A DNA stretch of 18,654 bases from Bacillota bacterium (GCA_023417635.1 JAEZFF010000055.1:1-18654); one strand, 5' to 3'. Counted from the first letter of the stretch, positions 1 through 6,588 are shown. The notes: generated by a model not told the origin, from the letters alone. Made by a program: numbers and translations.

Positions 1-524
1 GCGGATTCCAGAATATCAATATGGACTTAATTGCCGGTCTGCCGAAAGACAGCCCAGAAAGCTTTCAGCGGACGCTGGACGGAATCCTGAAGCTTTCACC
101 GGAGAGCATTACCGTTCATACCCTGGCATTAAAACGTGCGGCACGCTTGAACCATGAAGAAGACGTACCCTTTACCGGGGCAGATACCGCTGAGCAGATG
201 ATTTCAGCAGCGGATTCTCAGCTGCCGCAGCACGGCTACCACCCGTATTACCTTTACCGGCAAAGCCGCATGGTTGGAAATCTGGAAAACACGGGCTGGG
301 CAAAGCCAGGTCTTGAAAGTCTGTACAATGTGCTGATTATGGAGGAATGCCAGTCCATTCTCGCCTGCGGGGCCGGTGCTGTTACGAAGCTGAAAGACCC
401 TTACTCCAGCCGTATCGAGCGTGTTTTTAATTTTAAGTATCCTTACGAATATATCAGTCGTTACCAGGAAATGGTGCTTCGGAAAGATAAGGTGAAAAAG
501 TTTTATGAGAACATTAACGGGTGA
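1..524 (+). CDS. hemZ: HemZ-type radical SAM coproporphyrinogen dehydrogenase, 3' part
   Basis: The gene enters from the left edge, so its start and the radical-SAM CxxxCxxC cluster lie outside. The reading frame is open from base 3 and reads GFQNINMDLIAGLP at once, the characteristic HemW/HemZ block. Further HemZ-like signatures follow: YLYRQSRMVGNLENTG and then MEECQSILACGAGAVTKL. HemZ is an oxygen-independent coproporphyrinogen III oxidase-like enzyme of the cytoplasm; in many Clostridia its exact substrate is uncertain because the rest of the haem pathway is incomplete. The last 20 bases overlap the following kinase gene in another frame, which suggests translational coupling. HemZ is preferred over HemW because of the LYRQ...GNLEN block and the C-terminal shape. 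Confidence 0.9.
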   Translation, partial: GFQNINMDLIAGLPKDSPESFQRTLDGILKLSPESITVHTLALKRAARLNHEEDVPFTGADTAEQMISAADSQLPQHGYHPYYLYRQSRMVGNLENTGWAKPGLESLYNVLIMEECQSILACGAGAVTKLKDPYSSRIERVFNFKYPYEYISRYQEMVLRKDKVKKFYENING

Positions 525-1461
525 ATATGTTGCATACCGCAACAGTGTGGAAGCAATTAACCGTGCTGTGGAAACAGACCCTGCTGCTTTTGTACAGAAA
601 GTGGAACAGGAATACCACCGAAATGTTATGAATATCGCGAAAAAAATCGCTTCCGAAAGCCCCATGTGCAAGCTTGTTATGCTTGCAGGGCCATCCAGCA
701 GCGGAAAAACTACTACGGCCCATTTGCTGAAAAAAGCGCTTGGTGAAGTTGGTGTCGGGAGTGTCAGCATTTCGCTGGATGACTTTTACCTTGGCGAGGG
801 CCTTGCACCTCTTCTTCCAAACGGCAAGCACGACTATGAGTGCCTTGAGTCTTTGGATGTTGCCGAGATTCAGAAATGCCTGGCTGGGCTTGTGCAGAAC
901 AATCGCTGTGAAATGCCGGTGTTCGACTTTGAGCAGCATGTGCCGTACCCGCACCGCAGGCAGGTTATTCTTCATGACCATGAGGTTGCTGTGGTGGAGG
1001 GCATCCACGCGCTGAATCCGCAGCTTCTCAGTCAGCTGTCGGAGCTTCGGGTCCATCGCATTTACATCAGTGTAAAGCAGGGTATTTACAGCAGTTCCGG
1101 TGAAATTCTTGGCCCGAACGACGTACGCCTTGTGCGGCGCCTCGTGCGTGACTATAACTTCCGCCGCACGTCTCCCGACGAAACGCTTTCTATGTGGCCA
1201 AATGTAATGCACGGCGAACGCACCTACATAAAGCCGTTCCGCAAGGATGCCGATATCACGGTCAATTCGCTTCATACCTATGAGCTTTGCGTACTGAAGC
1301 CGCAGGCGATGGAGCTTCTGCCCACAGTCCCGGCAGAGAGCAAAAATTACCCTGTGGCGCAGAAACTGATGGCCGGGCTGCAGCGCATTTCAGCAATTGA
1401 CACGGACCTTGTTCCAAAAAATTCCATGATTCGCGAGTTTATTGGCGGCGGAATGGAATAG
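505..1461 (+). CDS. Uridine kinase-like nucleoside kinase (P-loop)
   Basis: A 318-residue cytoplasmic P-loop kinase of the uridine kinase/phosphoribulokinase type, predicted to phosphorylate a nucleoside using a nucleoside triphosphate. Visible motifs are Walker A GPSSSGKT (residues 62-69), DDFY (92-95), a DYECLESLDV substrate-loop counterpart of the Udk DFDHP region (about 110-119), VVEGIHALN (163-171), and the arginine-rich RRLVRDYNFRR stretch near residue 212 followed by SPDETLSMWPNV. Many Clostridia carry a protein of about 550 residues in which this kinase follows TGS and threonyl-tRNA-synthetase-like domains; here only about 60 residues precede Walker A, so it is the short form. ATG 505 has an AAGGTG site (489-494) inside the end of hemZ. 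The true substrate is not visible from sequence. Confidence 0.85.
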   Translation: MRTLTGEYVAYRNSVEAINRAVETDPAAFVQKVEQEYHRNVMNIAKKIASESPMCKLVMLAGPSSSGKTTTAHLLKKALGEVGVGSVSISLDDFYLGEGLAPLLPNGKHDYECLESLDVAEIQKCLAGLVQNNRCEMPVFDFEQHVPYPHRRQVILHDHEVAVVEGIHALNPQLLSQLSELRVHRIYISVKQGIYSSSGEILGPNDVRLVRRLVRDYNFRRTSPDETLSMWPNVMHGERTYIKPFRKDADITVNSLHTYELCVLKPQAMELLPTVPAESKNYPVAQKLMAGLQRISAIDTDLVPKNSMIREFIGGGME

Positions 1462-1479
1462 AATAGAGAATAGATTACC

Positions 1480-1511
1480 CGGGCAGTGTATTGCAATTTT
1501 TGCACTGCCCG
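1480..1511. repeat. Inverted repeat enclosing a -35 box
   Basis: CGGGCAGTG (1480-1488) and CACTGCCCG (1503-1511) are perfect 9-base inverted arms. As RNA the stem extends two more pairs (one G-U, one A-U) around a 10-base loop. No T-run follows on either strand, so a simple terminator is a poor fit. The dyad brackets the -35 box of the next gene and its right arm abuts the -10, as an operator would. Confidence 0.6.
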
Positions 1512-1520
1512 TGCTATAAT
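1491..1520 (+). promoter_or_regulatory. SigA-type promoter with extended -10
   Basis: TTGCAA (1491-1496), an 18-base spacer and TATAAT (1515-1520). TG one base before the -10 makes it an extended -10. The start point would fall near 1527, just before the AGGAG site (1531-1535) of the zinc-ribbon gene, giving a very short leader. Confidence 0.7.
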
Positions 1521-1545
1521 CAAACAAAAAAGGAGCGTGCTTGCC

Positions 1546-1923
1546 ATGGGTGTGCTGGACGACGTAATTGTAAATGCTAAATCGGCGGCGGATGCCGTTG
1601 GAAAAAAGGCATCTAAACTGGTGGATATTTCAAAGCTGCGCATCAGCGAAGCCAATATTCGAAATGATCTTGCAAAGCAATATGAATCGCTTGGCCGCGA
1701 GGTTTACGAAGCGCAGAAGGCGGGAAGCGATTTTTCGGCAGCGGTTTCTTCCGGCTCAGCAGCGATTGACAGTTTAAAAGAACAGCTTAATGCTATATGC
1801 GAGCAGCTTGCAGCGGCCCGCGAAAAAATGGTTTGCCCCGAATGCGGCCATGAAAATGAGCAAGGCGCGGTATTCTGCAGCAAATGCGGTCACAGCCTTA
1901 CCGGGAATTCTTCTGAACAGTAA
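1546..1923 (+). CDS. Coiled-coil protein with C-terminal zinc ribbon
   Basis: A 125-residue protein of unknown function. Residues about 30-95 are heptad-like and helical, rich in Lys, Glu, Ala and Leu, so a coiled coil is likely. The C-terminus has a zinc ribbon with CPEC (Cys97, Cys100) and CSKC (Cys111, Cys114), each followed by GH. Such ribbon-tailed short proteins are common in Firmicutes and are usually left uncharacterised. ATG 1546 is chosen because AGGAG lies at 1531-1535 and the promoter -10 ends at 1520; an upstream in-frame start at 1486 would lie before the promoter. It appears monocistronic, with a candidate terminator after it. There is no signal peptide or membrane segment. Confidence 0.8.
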   Translation: MGVLDDVIVNAKSAADAVGKKASKLVDISKLRISEANIRNDLAKQYESLGREVYEAQKAGSDFSAAVSSGSAAIDSLKEQLNAICEQLAAAREKMVCPECGHENEQGAVFCSKCGHSLTGNSSEQ

Positions 1924-1945
1924 TTCTTCAATATTACGCTTTCCG

Positions 1946-1979
1946 AAAGGAGGGGAGGGTCGACCTCTCCTTTTCTTTT
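1946..1979 (+). terminator. Probable Rho-independent terminator
   Basis: A purine-rich arm from 1946 faces a CCTCTCC arm around the palindrome GGTCGACC, with several G-U pairs and one mismatch, followed by TTTTCTTTT. It sits about 25 bases after the zinc-ribbon stop codon. The imperfect stem lowers confidence. Confidence 0.55.
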
Positions 1980-1993
1980 GGCTTTTGCGCGAA

Positions 1994-2022
1994 ACATAAT
2001 CGATATGTTTTTAACATACCTT
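1994..2022 (+). promoter_or_regulatory. Candidate SigE-type sporulation promoter
   Basis: ACATAAT (1994-2000), exactly 14 bases, then CATACCTT (2015-2022). Against the Bacillus SigE consensus (-35 KMATATT, 14-base spacer, -10 CATACAHT) the -10 matches 7 of 8 and the -35 matches 5 of 7. It lies about 50 bases before the SpoVB-like gene, whose Bacillus relative is known to be SigE-controlled. This is motif matching by eye only. Confidence 0.45.
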
Positions 2023-2070
2023 AATTTGACCATTATTTTTGATTTTTCCAGACAGAACGGATGTGCTTGA

Positions 2071-3837
2071 ATGGAACAGCAGCATGGAAATAAAGTGCAC
2101 CGCCAGAGTTTTCTGCATGGTGCGCTGATACTGGTGACGGCTATCGCCATCGAAAAGGTTATTGGCGCCGTCTATAAAATACCGCTTTCCTGGGTCATTA
2201 CATCGCTTGGGTACGGCTATTTCCAGAACGCTTACTCGGTTTATTCACCAATGTTCAGCATTGCAACGGCTGGCTTCCCAATCGCCATCTCGCGGATGGT
2301 TTCCGAAAATTATTACCGTGGCCGCTACCGCGACATTCGTCAAATCCATCGGGCGTCTATCCGCATCTTTCTTGTACTCGGCATTACCGCCCTCACCATT
2401 ATGCTGCTGGGTGCGCGCCCGTACACGGAGTTTATCCTTCACGGCAACTCGCAGAACGCCTTGCCTGCAATTTATGCCATTGCTCCGGCGGTGCTTTTTA
2501 CAAGCCTGATGTCTATTTACCGCGGGTATTACGAAGGCCTGCGCAATATGACCCCTACAGCGGTTTCCGAAGTAATAGAAGCGCTTTGCAAACTTTTGTT
2601 TGGCCTGACGGCAGCCATACTGATTGTTCATTCCGGCCTCAGTGAGTACTCGGCGCACGGTACAGTTTACGGTGCGCATATGGCAAGTGAAACCTATGCA
2701 AAAATTGCGACACTTCCGTTTGCAGCGGCCGGCGCAATTTTCGGCGTTACGCTGGGCGGCTTTTTCGGCTTCCTCTATCTTTTCCTGTACCACAAAAAGA
2801 ACGGGGACGGCATTACAAATGAAATGCTGAGCCAAGCGCCGCGCCCGCTTTCCATGCATATTACCATGTCGAGCCTTGTGCGTACAGCCATTCCGGTTGC
2901 GCTTGGCTCGCTCGCTATCAATCTTTCCGCATTCGTTGACGGTATGCTTCTGCAGGGGCGCATCGGCGACCTGATGAACAGTGTTCCGCAGACGCTGCTT
3001 AAAATGTATTCCGGCATTATCCCTCAGGAATATATGTCGGCGAACAAAATGTCCTCTTTTCTCTATGGATGCTACGGCAACGCAACGAACCTTTTCATGC
3101 TTGTTCCAGCCATTACGCAGGCTTTTGGCGTAAGTGCCCTGCCAAGCGTTACCGAAGCATGGACGGGGAGAAACCCGAAACATATCCGTGCCAGTATGGA
3201 AACAGTTCTGCGCATTGTTACACTGATTACCATACCGAGCGGCATTGGCCTTTCTGTTTTCGCTATGCCGATTGCTTCACTGATCTACCCCGGTGCTGAC
3301 CAGGGCACGGCTGTTATCGGCAGAATCCTGATTGTGCTGGGCCTTGCGTCTATTTTTGCGGCGACCAGTACGCCGATTGACAGTATGCTGCAGGCAGTTG
3401 GCCGCGTTGATATTCCAGTTAAACTGGTTGCGGTTGGCCTTGTAATTAAAATTATAACGAACTACACCCTCGTTGGAATTCCGGAAATCAACGTCCTTGG
3501 CGCGGGAACCGGCACGCTGCTGTGCTACCTTATCACGACTGTAATGGCTTTGTATGCCTTGTTCCGCGTGACGAAAATCCACCTGCACTATTTCACGATT
3601 TTCTTTAAGCCGTTTTTGGCATCCATCATCAGCGTAGGCCTCTCCTGGCTGGTTTACCGTGCGGCGTGCGTCTTTATCTCGGGCCGCATTGCGGTCTGCT
3701 TTGCCATTGTTCTTGCGTGTATTTTATACGCGGTGTGCATTCTTTGGTTCCATGCCTTGAACCGCCACGATATTTCTATGTTACCAAAAGGACAAAAAAT
3801 TGTGAAAATACTTGAAAAACATAATTGGATAAGGTAA
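2071..3837 (+). CDS. SpoVB/MurJ-like polysaccharide export flippase (MOP superfamily)
   Basis: A 588-residue polytopic membrane protein of the MATE/MOP flippase superfamily, the group that moves lipid-linked cell-wall or cortex precursors across the membrane. The N-terminal pattern SFLHGALILVTA...EKVIGAVYKIPLS is typical of SpoVB/YabM proteins, and long hydrophobic stretches continue to the C-terminus. At 588 residues it is longer than SpoVB (about 520). A loop around residues 188-215 (SEYSAHGTVYGAHMASETYA) may account for part of this. An in-frame TGA directly precedes ATG 2071, so no earlier start is possible, yet the ribosome site is weak (CGGATG). A 10-codon frame starting at ATG 2061 overlaps the start. 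Position before mazG matches Bacillus yabM. Cortex/sporulation function is inferred from family, context and the SigE-like promoter. Confidence 0.88.
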   Translation: MEQQHGNKVHRQSFLHGALILVTAIAIEKVIGAVYKIPLSWVITSLGYGYFQNAYSVYSPMFSIATAGFPIAISRMVSENYYRGRYRDIRQIHRASIRIFLVLGITALTIMLLGARPYTEFILHGNSQNALPAIYAIAPAVLFTSLMSIYRGYYEGLRNMTPTAVSEVIEALCKLLFGLTAAILIVHSGLSEYSAHGTVYGAHMASETYAKIATLPFAAAGAIFGVTLGGFFGFLYLFLYHKKNGDGITNEMLSQAPRPLSMHITMSSLVRTAIPVALGSLAINLSAFVDGMLLQGRIGDLMNSVPQTLLKMYSGIIPQEYMSANKMSSFLYGCYGNATNLFMLVPAITQAFGVSALPSVTEAWTGRNPKHIRASMETVLRIVTLITIPSGIGLSVFAMPIASLIYPGADQGTAVIGRILIVLGLASIFAATSTPIDSMLQAVGRVDIPVKLVAVGLVIKIITNYTLVGIPEINVLGAGTGTLLCYLITTVMALYALFRVTKIHLHYFTIFFKPFLASIISVGLSWLVYRAACVFISGRIAVCFAIVLACILYAVCILWFHALNRHDISMLPKGQKIVKILEKHNWIR

Positions 3838-3883
3838 AATAAGGACAGTTTACAAAATAAGGTTGTTCGGAGGTTACACAGTT

Positions 3884-4594
3884 TTGCAGTTTGAGCGGAA
3901 AGACAAGTACTCGCTGGAAGATTTGCTGAAAATCATGGATATCCTTCGTTCACCGGAAGGTTGTCCCTGGGATCGCGAACAGACGCATAAGAGCATACGA
4001 AACAATCTCATAGAAGAAACGTATGAGGCAGTTGAAGCCATTGATACTGAGAATCCAAAGTTGCTTGAAGAGGAACTGGGCGACGTGCTTTTTCAGGTTG
4101 TTTTCCATGCGCAGCTTGAAAAGGAAGCCGGTAGGTTTGACTTTTCCCGCGTAGTGGATGGTGTAACTAAAAAAATGATTCAGCGTCATCCCCATGTATT
4201 TGGCAGTGTTCAGGTAAGCGGAAGCGATGAAGTGCTGAAAAATTGGGATACTATTAAACAGAAGACAAAAGGCCGCGACACATTGGCAAATGTGCTCGAA
4301 AGTGTTTCTCCTGCCCTGCCTGCACTGATGCGTTCCCAGAAGGTCTGGAAAAAGGCCGCGCAGGCCGAAAGCAATGCCAAAAGCCGGAGAGAAATTGCTT
4401 CCGGTATGGTAGAAATGCTGCAGCGGGCGGAATGCCTTCCAGACTCAGCTGAAGAAGAGGAAAAGAAACGCCTGGTAGGCAGTTTGCTTTTTTCAGCAGC
4501 TGCTTTGTCAGAAGACCTTGGGATTGAGTCTGAAGAAGCCCTCGCGCAGTACTGCGAGTCTTTTGTACAGAGTTACCGTGAAAAAGAAGAGTGA
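3884..4594 (+). CDS. mazG: MazG nucleoside triphosphate pyrophosphohydrolase
   Basis: A 236-residue cytoplasmic enzyme expected to hydrolyse (d)NTPs, including aberrant ones, to monophosphate and pyrophosphate. The opening LEDLLKIMDILRSPEGCPWD is the MazG signature. The metal-binding EExxE (Glu44, Glu45, Glu48) and ExxD (Glu64, Asp67) motifs are intact, and RHPHVF (101-106) is present. TTG 3884 is the preferred start: the only good site, GGAGG (3869-3873), lies 10 bases upstream, and the protein then begins MQFERKDKYSLEDLL as in relatives. A TTG at 3863 would put the binding site inside the gene. In Bacillus the YabN counterpart carries a methylase domain in front of MazG; here that domain is absent. 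It is 46 bases behind the flippase, probably in one operon. Confidence 0.93.
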   Translation: MQFERKDKYSLEDLLKIMDILRSPEGCPWDREQTHKSIRNNLIEETYEAVEAIDTENPKLLEEELGDVLFQVVFHAQLEKEAGRFDFSRVVDGVTKKMIQRHPHVFGSVQVSGSDEVLKNWDTIKQKTKGRDTLANVLESVSPALPALMRSQKVWKKAAQAESNAKSRREIASGMVEMLQRAECLPDSAEEEEKKRLVGSLLFSAAALSEDLGIESEEALAQYCESFVQSYREKEE

Positions 4595-4692
4595 TTTTTC
4601 GCTGCAGTGTGCTATGGGGTGCGAGTTAATTTAAAATTCTCAGCTTTCTTAAGCTGTTGAATAATAAAACAAAAAAACGGAGGTCAAATACC

Positions 4693-4971
4693 ATGAATAA
4701 AACCGAACTGATTGCCGCTGTTGCAGACAAAGCCGGCATTTCAAAGAAAGATGCCGACAGCGCTGTAAACGCTACGATTGACGCTGTTATTGCGTCTGTT
4801 GCAAAAGAAGAGAGAGTGCAGATCGTCGGATTTGGCACATTTGAGCTGCATAACCGCAGTGCTCGTCAGGGCCGTGATCCGCGCACAAATAAGCCGATTA
4901 CCATTCCGGCTTCCCGCGTTCCGGCGTTCAAAGCAGGCAAGGCTTTTAAAGACGCAGTTGCAAAAAAGTAA
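4693..4971 (+). CDS. hup: HU family DNA-binding protein
   Basis: A 92-residue nucleoid protein. It starts MNKTELIAAVADKAGISKKDA and carries GFGTFE, the DNA-contacting arm RQGRDPRTNKPITIPAS, and the closing VPAFKAGKAFKDAV, all classic HU. HU dimers bind and bend DNA without strong sequence preference. ATG 4693 is chosen over an upstream in-frame start at 4657 because ACGGAGGT (4677-4684) is well placed and the family begins at MNK. The 98 bases before it contain a 6-base inverted repeat (CAGCTT/AAGCTG, 4641-4656) but no promoter I would defend. A strong terminator follows. HU between mazG and rqcP is, from memory, a clostridial arrangement not seen in Bacillus. Confidence 0.96.
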   Translation: MNKTELIAAVADKAGISKKDADSAVNATIDAVIASVAKEERVQIVGFGTFELHNRSARQGRDPRTNKPITIPASRVPAFKAGKAFKDAVAKK

Positions 4972-5000
4972 AATACCATCTATCTATATACAAGATGCAA

Positions 5001-5046
5001 GGGGCTGCAGCAAAGTGCAAACTTTGTTACAACCCCCGTTTTTATT
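5001..5046 (+). terminator. Rho-independent terminator after HU gene
   Basis: GGGG...CAAAGT (5001-5016) pairs with ACTTTG...CCCC (5021-5036) around a GCAA tetraloop, with two internal mismatches, followed by CGTTTTTATT. It lies between the HU stop and the rqcP ribosome binding site. Confidence 0.85.
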
Positions 5047-5072
5047 ATGAATGTGAAACAGGAGCAGATTTT

Positions 5073-5321
5073 ATGAGACTTGACAAATACCTCAAAGTAT
5101 CCAGGCTGGTAAAGCGCCGCACTGTGGCGAATGAAGCATGCGACGCAGGCCGGGTAAAAGTAAATGCAAAGCCTGCGCGTGCCTCCTGCAGCGTAAAACC
5201 GGGCGATGTAATAGAGATTTCCCTTGGCGGGCACAGCATCGAGGTTAAAGTGCTGGATGTAGATGAATATGCAACAAAAGCAGGGGCTTCGTTGCTGTAT
5301 GAAGTTCTTTCTGAAAAATAA
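5073..5321 (+). CDS. rqcP: RqcP (YabO), S4-domain ribosome quality control factor
   Basis: An 82-residue S4-type RNA-binding protein beginning MRLDKYLKVSRLVKRRTVA and continuing CDAGRVKVN...PGDVIEI, the YabO/Hsp15 signature. In Bacillus, RqcP binds the obstructed 50S subunit and helps RqcH add C-terminal alanine tails to stalled chains. ATG 5073 has AGGAG at 5060-5064 and matches the family start; the open frame upstream to 4995 runs through the HU terminator and is not likely translated. No independent promoter is clear: TTGTTA (5024-5029) and TATGAA (5046-5051), 16 bases apart, could act weakly inside the terminator, or the gene relies on read-through. Confidence 0.94.
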   Translation: MRLDKYLKVSRLVKRRTVANEACDAGRVKVNAKPARASCSVKPGDVIEISLGGHSIEVKVLDVDEYATKAGASLLYEVLSEK

Positions 5322-5363
5322 GGGCTTTCCACTGGCCGCAGGCTGTATTTTCACCCATGGAGC

Positions 5364-5392
5364 GTATATGTCCCACTGTTCCTGCATAGTAA
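5364..5392 (+). promoter_or_regulatory. Candidate SigE-type promoter for yabP
   Basis: GTATATG (5364-5370), exactly 14 bases, then CATAGTAA (5385-5392). The -35 matches KMATATT at 5 of 7 positions; the -10 has the CATA core but diverges after it. The start point would be near 5399, about 24 bases before ATG 5423. Bacillus yabP is known to belong to the mother-cell SigE regulon, which supports the call. Confidence 0.4.
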
Positions 5393-5405
5393 TGGTGCAG
5401 GAACA
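5377..5405. repeat. 10-base perfect inverted repeat over the yabP -10
   Basis: TGTTCCTGCA (5377-5386) and TGCAGGAACA (5396-5405) are exact inverted arms with a 9-base gap. No T-run follows on either strand, so it is not an ordinary terminator. It covers the candidate -10 and transcription start of yabP. Confidence 0.6.
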
Positions 5406-5422
5406 AAGCGGGAGGGATTTCC

Positions 5423-5725
5423 ATGAGCGAAATGAAGGCCGACCAGAAAAAGGAGCTAAAAGCGCCCAAAGTGCCGCATAGCTTGATTTTGGAAAATAGA
5501 AAAGTCTTAACGGCAACAGGTGTTTCCAATGTGGACAGCTTCGACGATGAAACTGTTGTTGCTGTTACCGACCTGGGAAGCCTTACGGTGCACGGCGCGA
5601 AACTGCATATTGATAAGCTGAACCTTGAAACAGGCGAGCTTACGCTTAACGGCGAAATCACTTCCATGGCTTATACGGAAAATCGTTCCTCCGGAGGAGG
5701 CGTGTTTTCCAAACTGTTTAAATAG
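5423..5725 (+). CDS. yabP: YabP family sporulation protein
   Basis: A 100-residue protein matching YabP in length and content: HSLILENRKVLTATGVSNVDSFD, then TDLGSLTVHGAKLHIDKLNLETGE, then LNGEITSMAYTE. In Bacillus YabP is required for spore formation, is made in the mother cell, and is related to YqfC; its molecular role is still unclear. It is soluble and mostly beta-strand-like, ending in a glycine-rich FSKLFK tail. A GGGAGGG site lies just before ATG 5423. The stop is 14 bases before yabQ, so the two are surely co-transcribed. A SigE-like promoter and a dyad precede it. Confidence 0.93.
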   Translation: MSEMKADQKKELKAPKVPHSLILENRKVLTATGVSNVDSFDDETVVAVTDLGSLTVHGAKLHIDKLNLETGELTLNGEITSMAYTENRSSGGGVFSKLFK

Positions 5726-5739
5726 GGGAGTGAGCCGGT

Positions 5740-6375
5740 ATGTACCGCAGCCTTTCTTCCCAGCTTTTTGGATTCACTGTGTTTTTTGCAGTCGGGGTTC
5801 TGCTTGGTGCAGTGTATGACATCCTGCGCATTTGGCGTGCAATGTTTCGCTCCGAAAAGCGTTCAATTTTTTTTCAGGATTTCTTCTACATGGTGCTGGC
5901 CGCTTTTTTTGCATTTCTTATTAACCTTGCTGTAAACGGTGGGGAACTTCGCTTTTATCTGCTTTTGGGCGGCATTTTTGGTTTTGCCGTATGGCACGAA
6001 ACGGTGGGCCGCGTTACTGTTTCACTTTTTCGCAGGCTGTTTCGCTTTCTGTACCGAAAGCTTTTTGACCCTGCAAGTGCTTTTTTACACCGAATTTTTT
6101 CTAAGGCCGGGCTAAAAATGCACAAAATCTTCGGCAAATGCGGGAAAAAGCTGCAAAGTTGGAAAAAATGCTTGAAACATCACTGCGCAGTAGTGTATAA
6201 TCAACATAAGAGGAAAACAAAGAGAGGACTGCAAACAAGAAAGGACGCGCGCGGCTATGAAGGTTCTAAAGGGCAAAAAACCAAAAAAAAGCCTTTTACT
6301 CCGTTTAGCCATTTTCGTCTTCGCGGTTTACGCCTTCGCTCTGCTCATTCAGCAGCAGGCCACTATCGGCAATGA
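5740..6375 (+). CDS. yabQ: YabQ family spore cortex membrane protein
   Basis: An integral membrane protein with three hydrophobic segments (about residues 8-28, 45-66 and 70-86), the motif GVLLGAVYDILRIWR and a basic tail, as in YabQ, which in Bacillus localises to the forespore outer membrane and is needed for cortex formation. GGGGAG right after the yabP stop serves ATG 5740. The odd part is the end: the frame runs 119 bases into divIC, giving about 40 residues (FRLRGLRLRSAHSAAGHYRQ at the end) that are merely the other frame of divIC and look unlike native protein. The neighbouring frame ends in a tidy ATGA overlap with divIC at 6257-6260, so a one-base deletion near 6210-6256 or a lost stop is possible. 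Family call is firm; the C-terminus is doubtful. Confidence 0.85.
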   Translation: MYRSLSSQLFGFTVFFAVGVLLGAVYDILRIWRAMFRSEKRSIFFQDFFYMVLAAFFAFLINLAVNGGELRFYLLLGGIFGFAVWHETVGRVTVSLFRRLFRFLYRKLFDPASAFLHRIFSKAGLKMHKIFGKCGKKLQSWKKCLKHHCAVVYNQHKRKTKRGLQTRKDARGYEGSKGQKTKKKPFTPFSHFRLRGLRLRSAHSAAGHYRQ

Positions 6376-6556
6376 AAAACAGAAACTTGCCGCTATGCAG
6401 CAGCAGATTCAGATTCAGGAAATCAAAAATGACGATTTGAAAAACATTGCGGCCTCTGGAAAAGGCAGCGACGATTATGTCGAGAAAGCCGCTCGGGAAG
6501 GTTTGGATTATTCGAAACCCGGCGAGCGTGTTTATGTAAATATAGCCGGAAAATGA
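6257..6556 (+). CDS. divIC: DivIC/FtsB-like septum formation initiator
   Basis: A 99-residue single-pass cell-division protein: a basic cytoplasmic N-terminus (MKVLKGKKPKKS), one transmembrane helix (about 13-31), a glutamine-rich coiled coil (about 32-65), and the conserved close ARE-GLDYSKPGERVYVNI. It is expected to join FtsL and DivIB in the divisome. Position between yabQ and an S1 protein is the same as Bacillus divIC. The site AAGGA (6241-6245) is about 11 bases before ATG 6257, slightly long. The first 119 bases overlap the extended yabQ frame. Confidence 0.92.
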   Translation: MKVLKGKKPKKSLLLRLAIFVFAVYAFALLIQQQATIGNEKQKLAAMQQQIQIQEIKNDDLKNIAASGKGSDDYVEKAAREGLDYSKPGERVYVNIAGK

Positions 6557-6588
6557 ACATTTCTGACTAAGGAGGAAAATACTTATTT

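Noticed and set aside
514..1275. Minus-strand open frame of 253 codons inside the kinase gene
   Set aside because: Shadow of a strongly motif-supported gene, with no ribosome site.
2245..3183. Open frame of 312 codons on the minus strand inside the flippase gene
   Set aside because: Composition (Arg, His, Cys, Asn) is that of an antisense shadow of a membrane protein, and no start signal is seen.
4641..4656. Inverted repeat CAGCTT/AAGCTG before the HU gene as a terminator
   Set aside because: The stem has only 6 pairs and no T-run follows; it may be chance.
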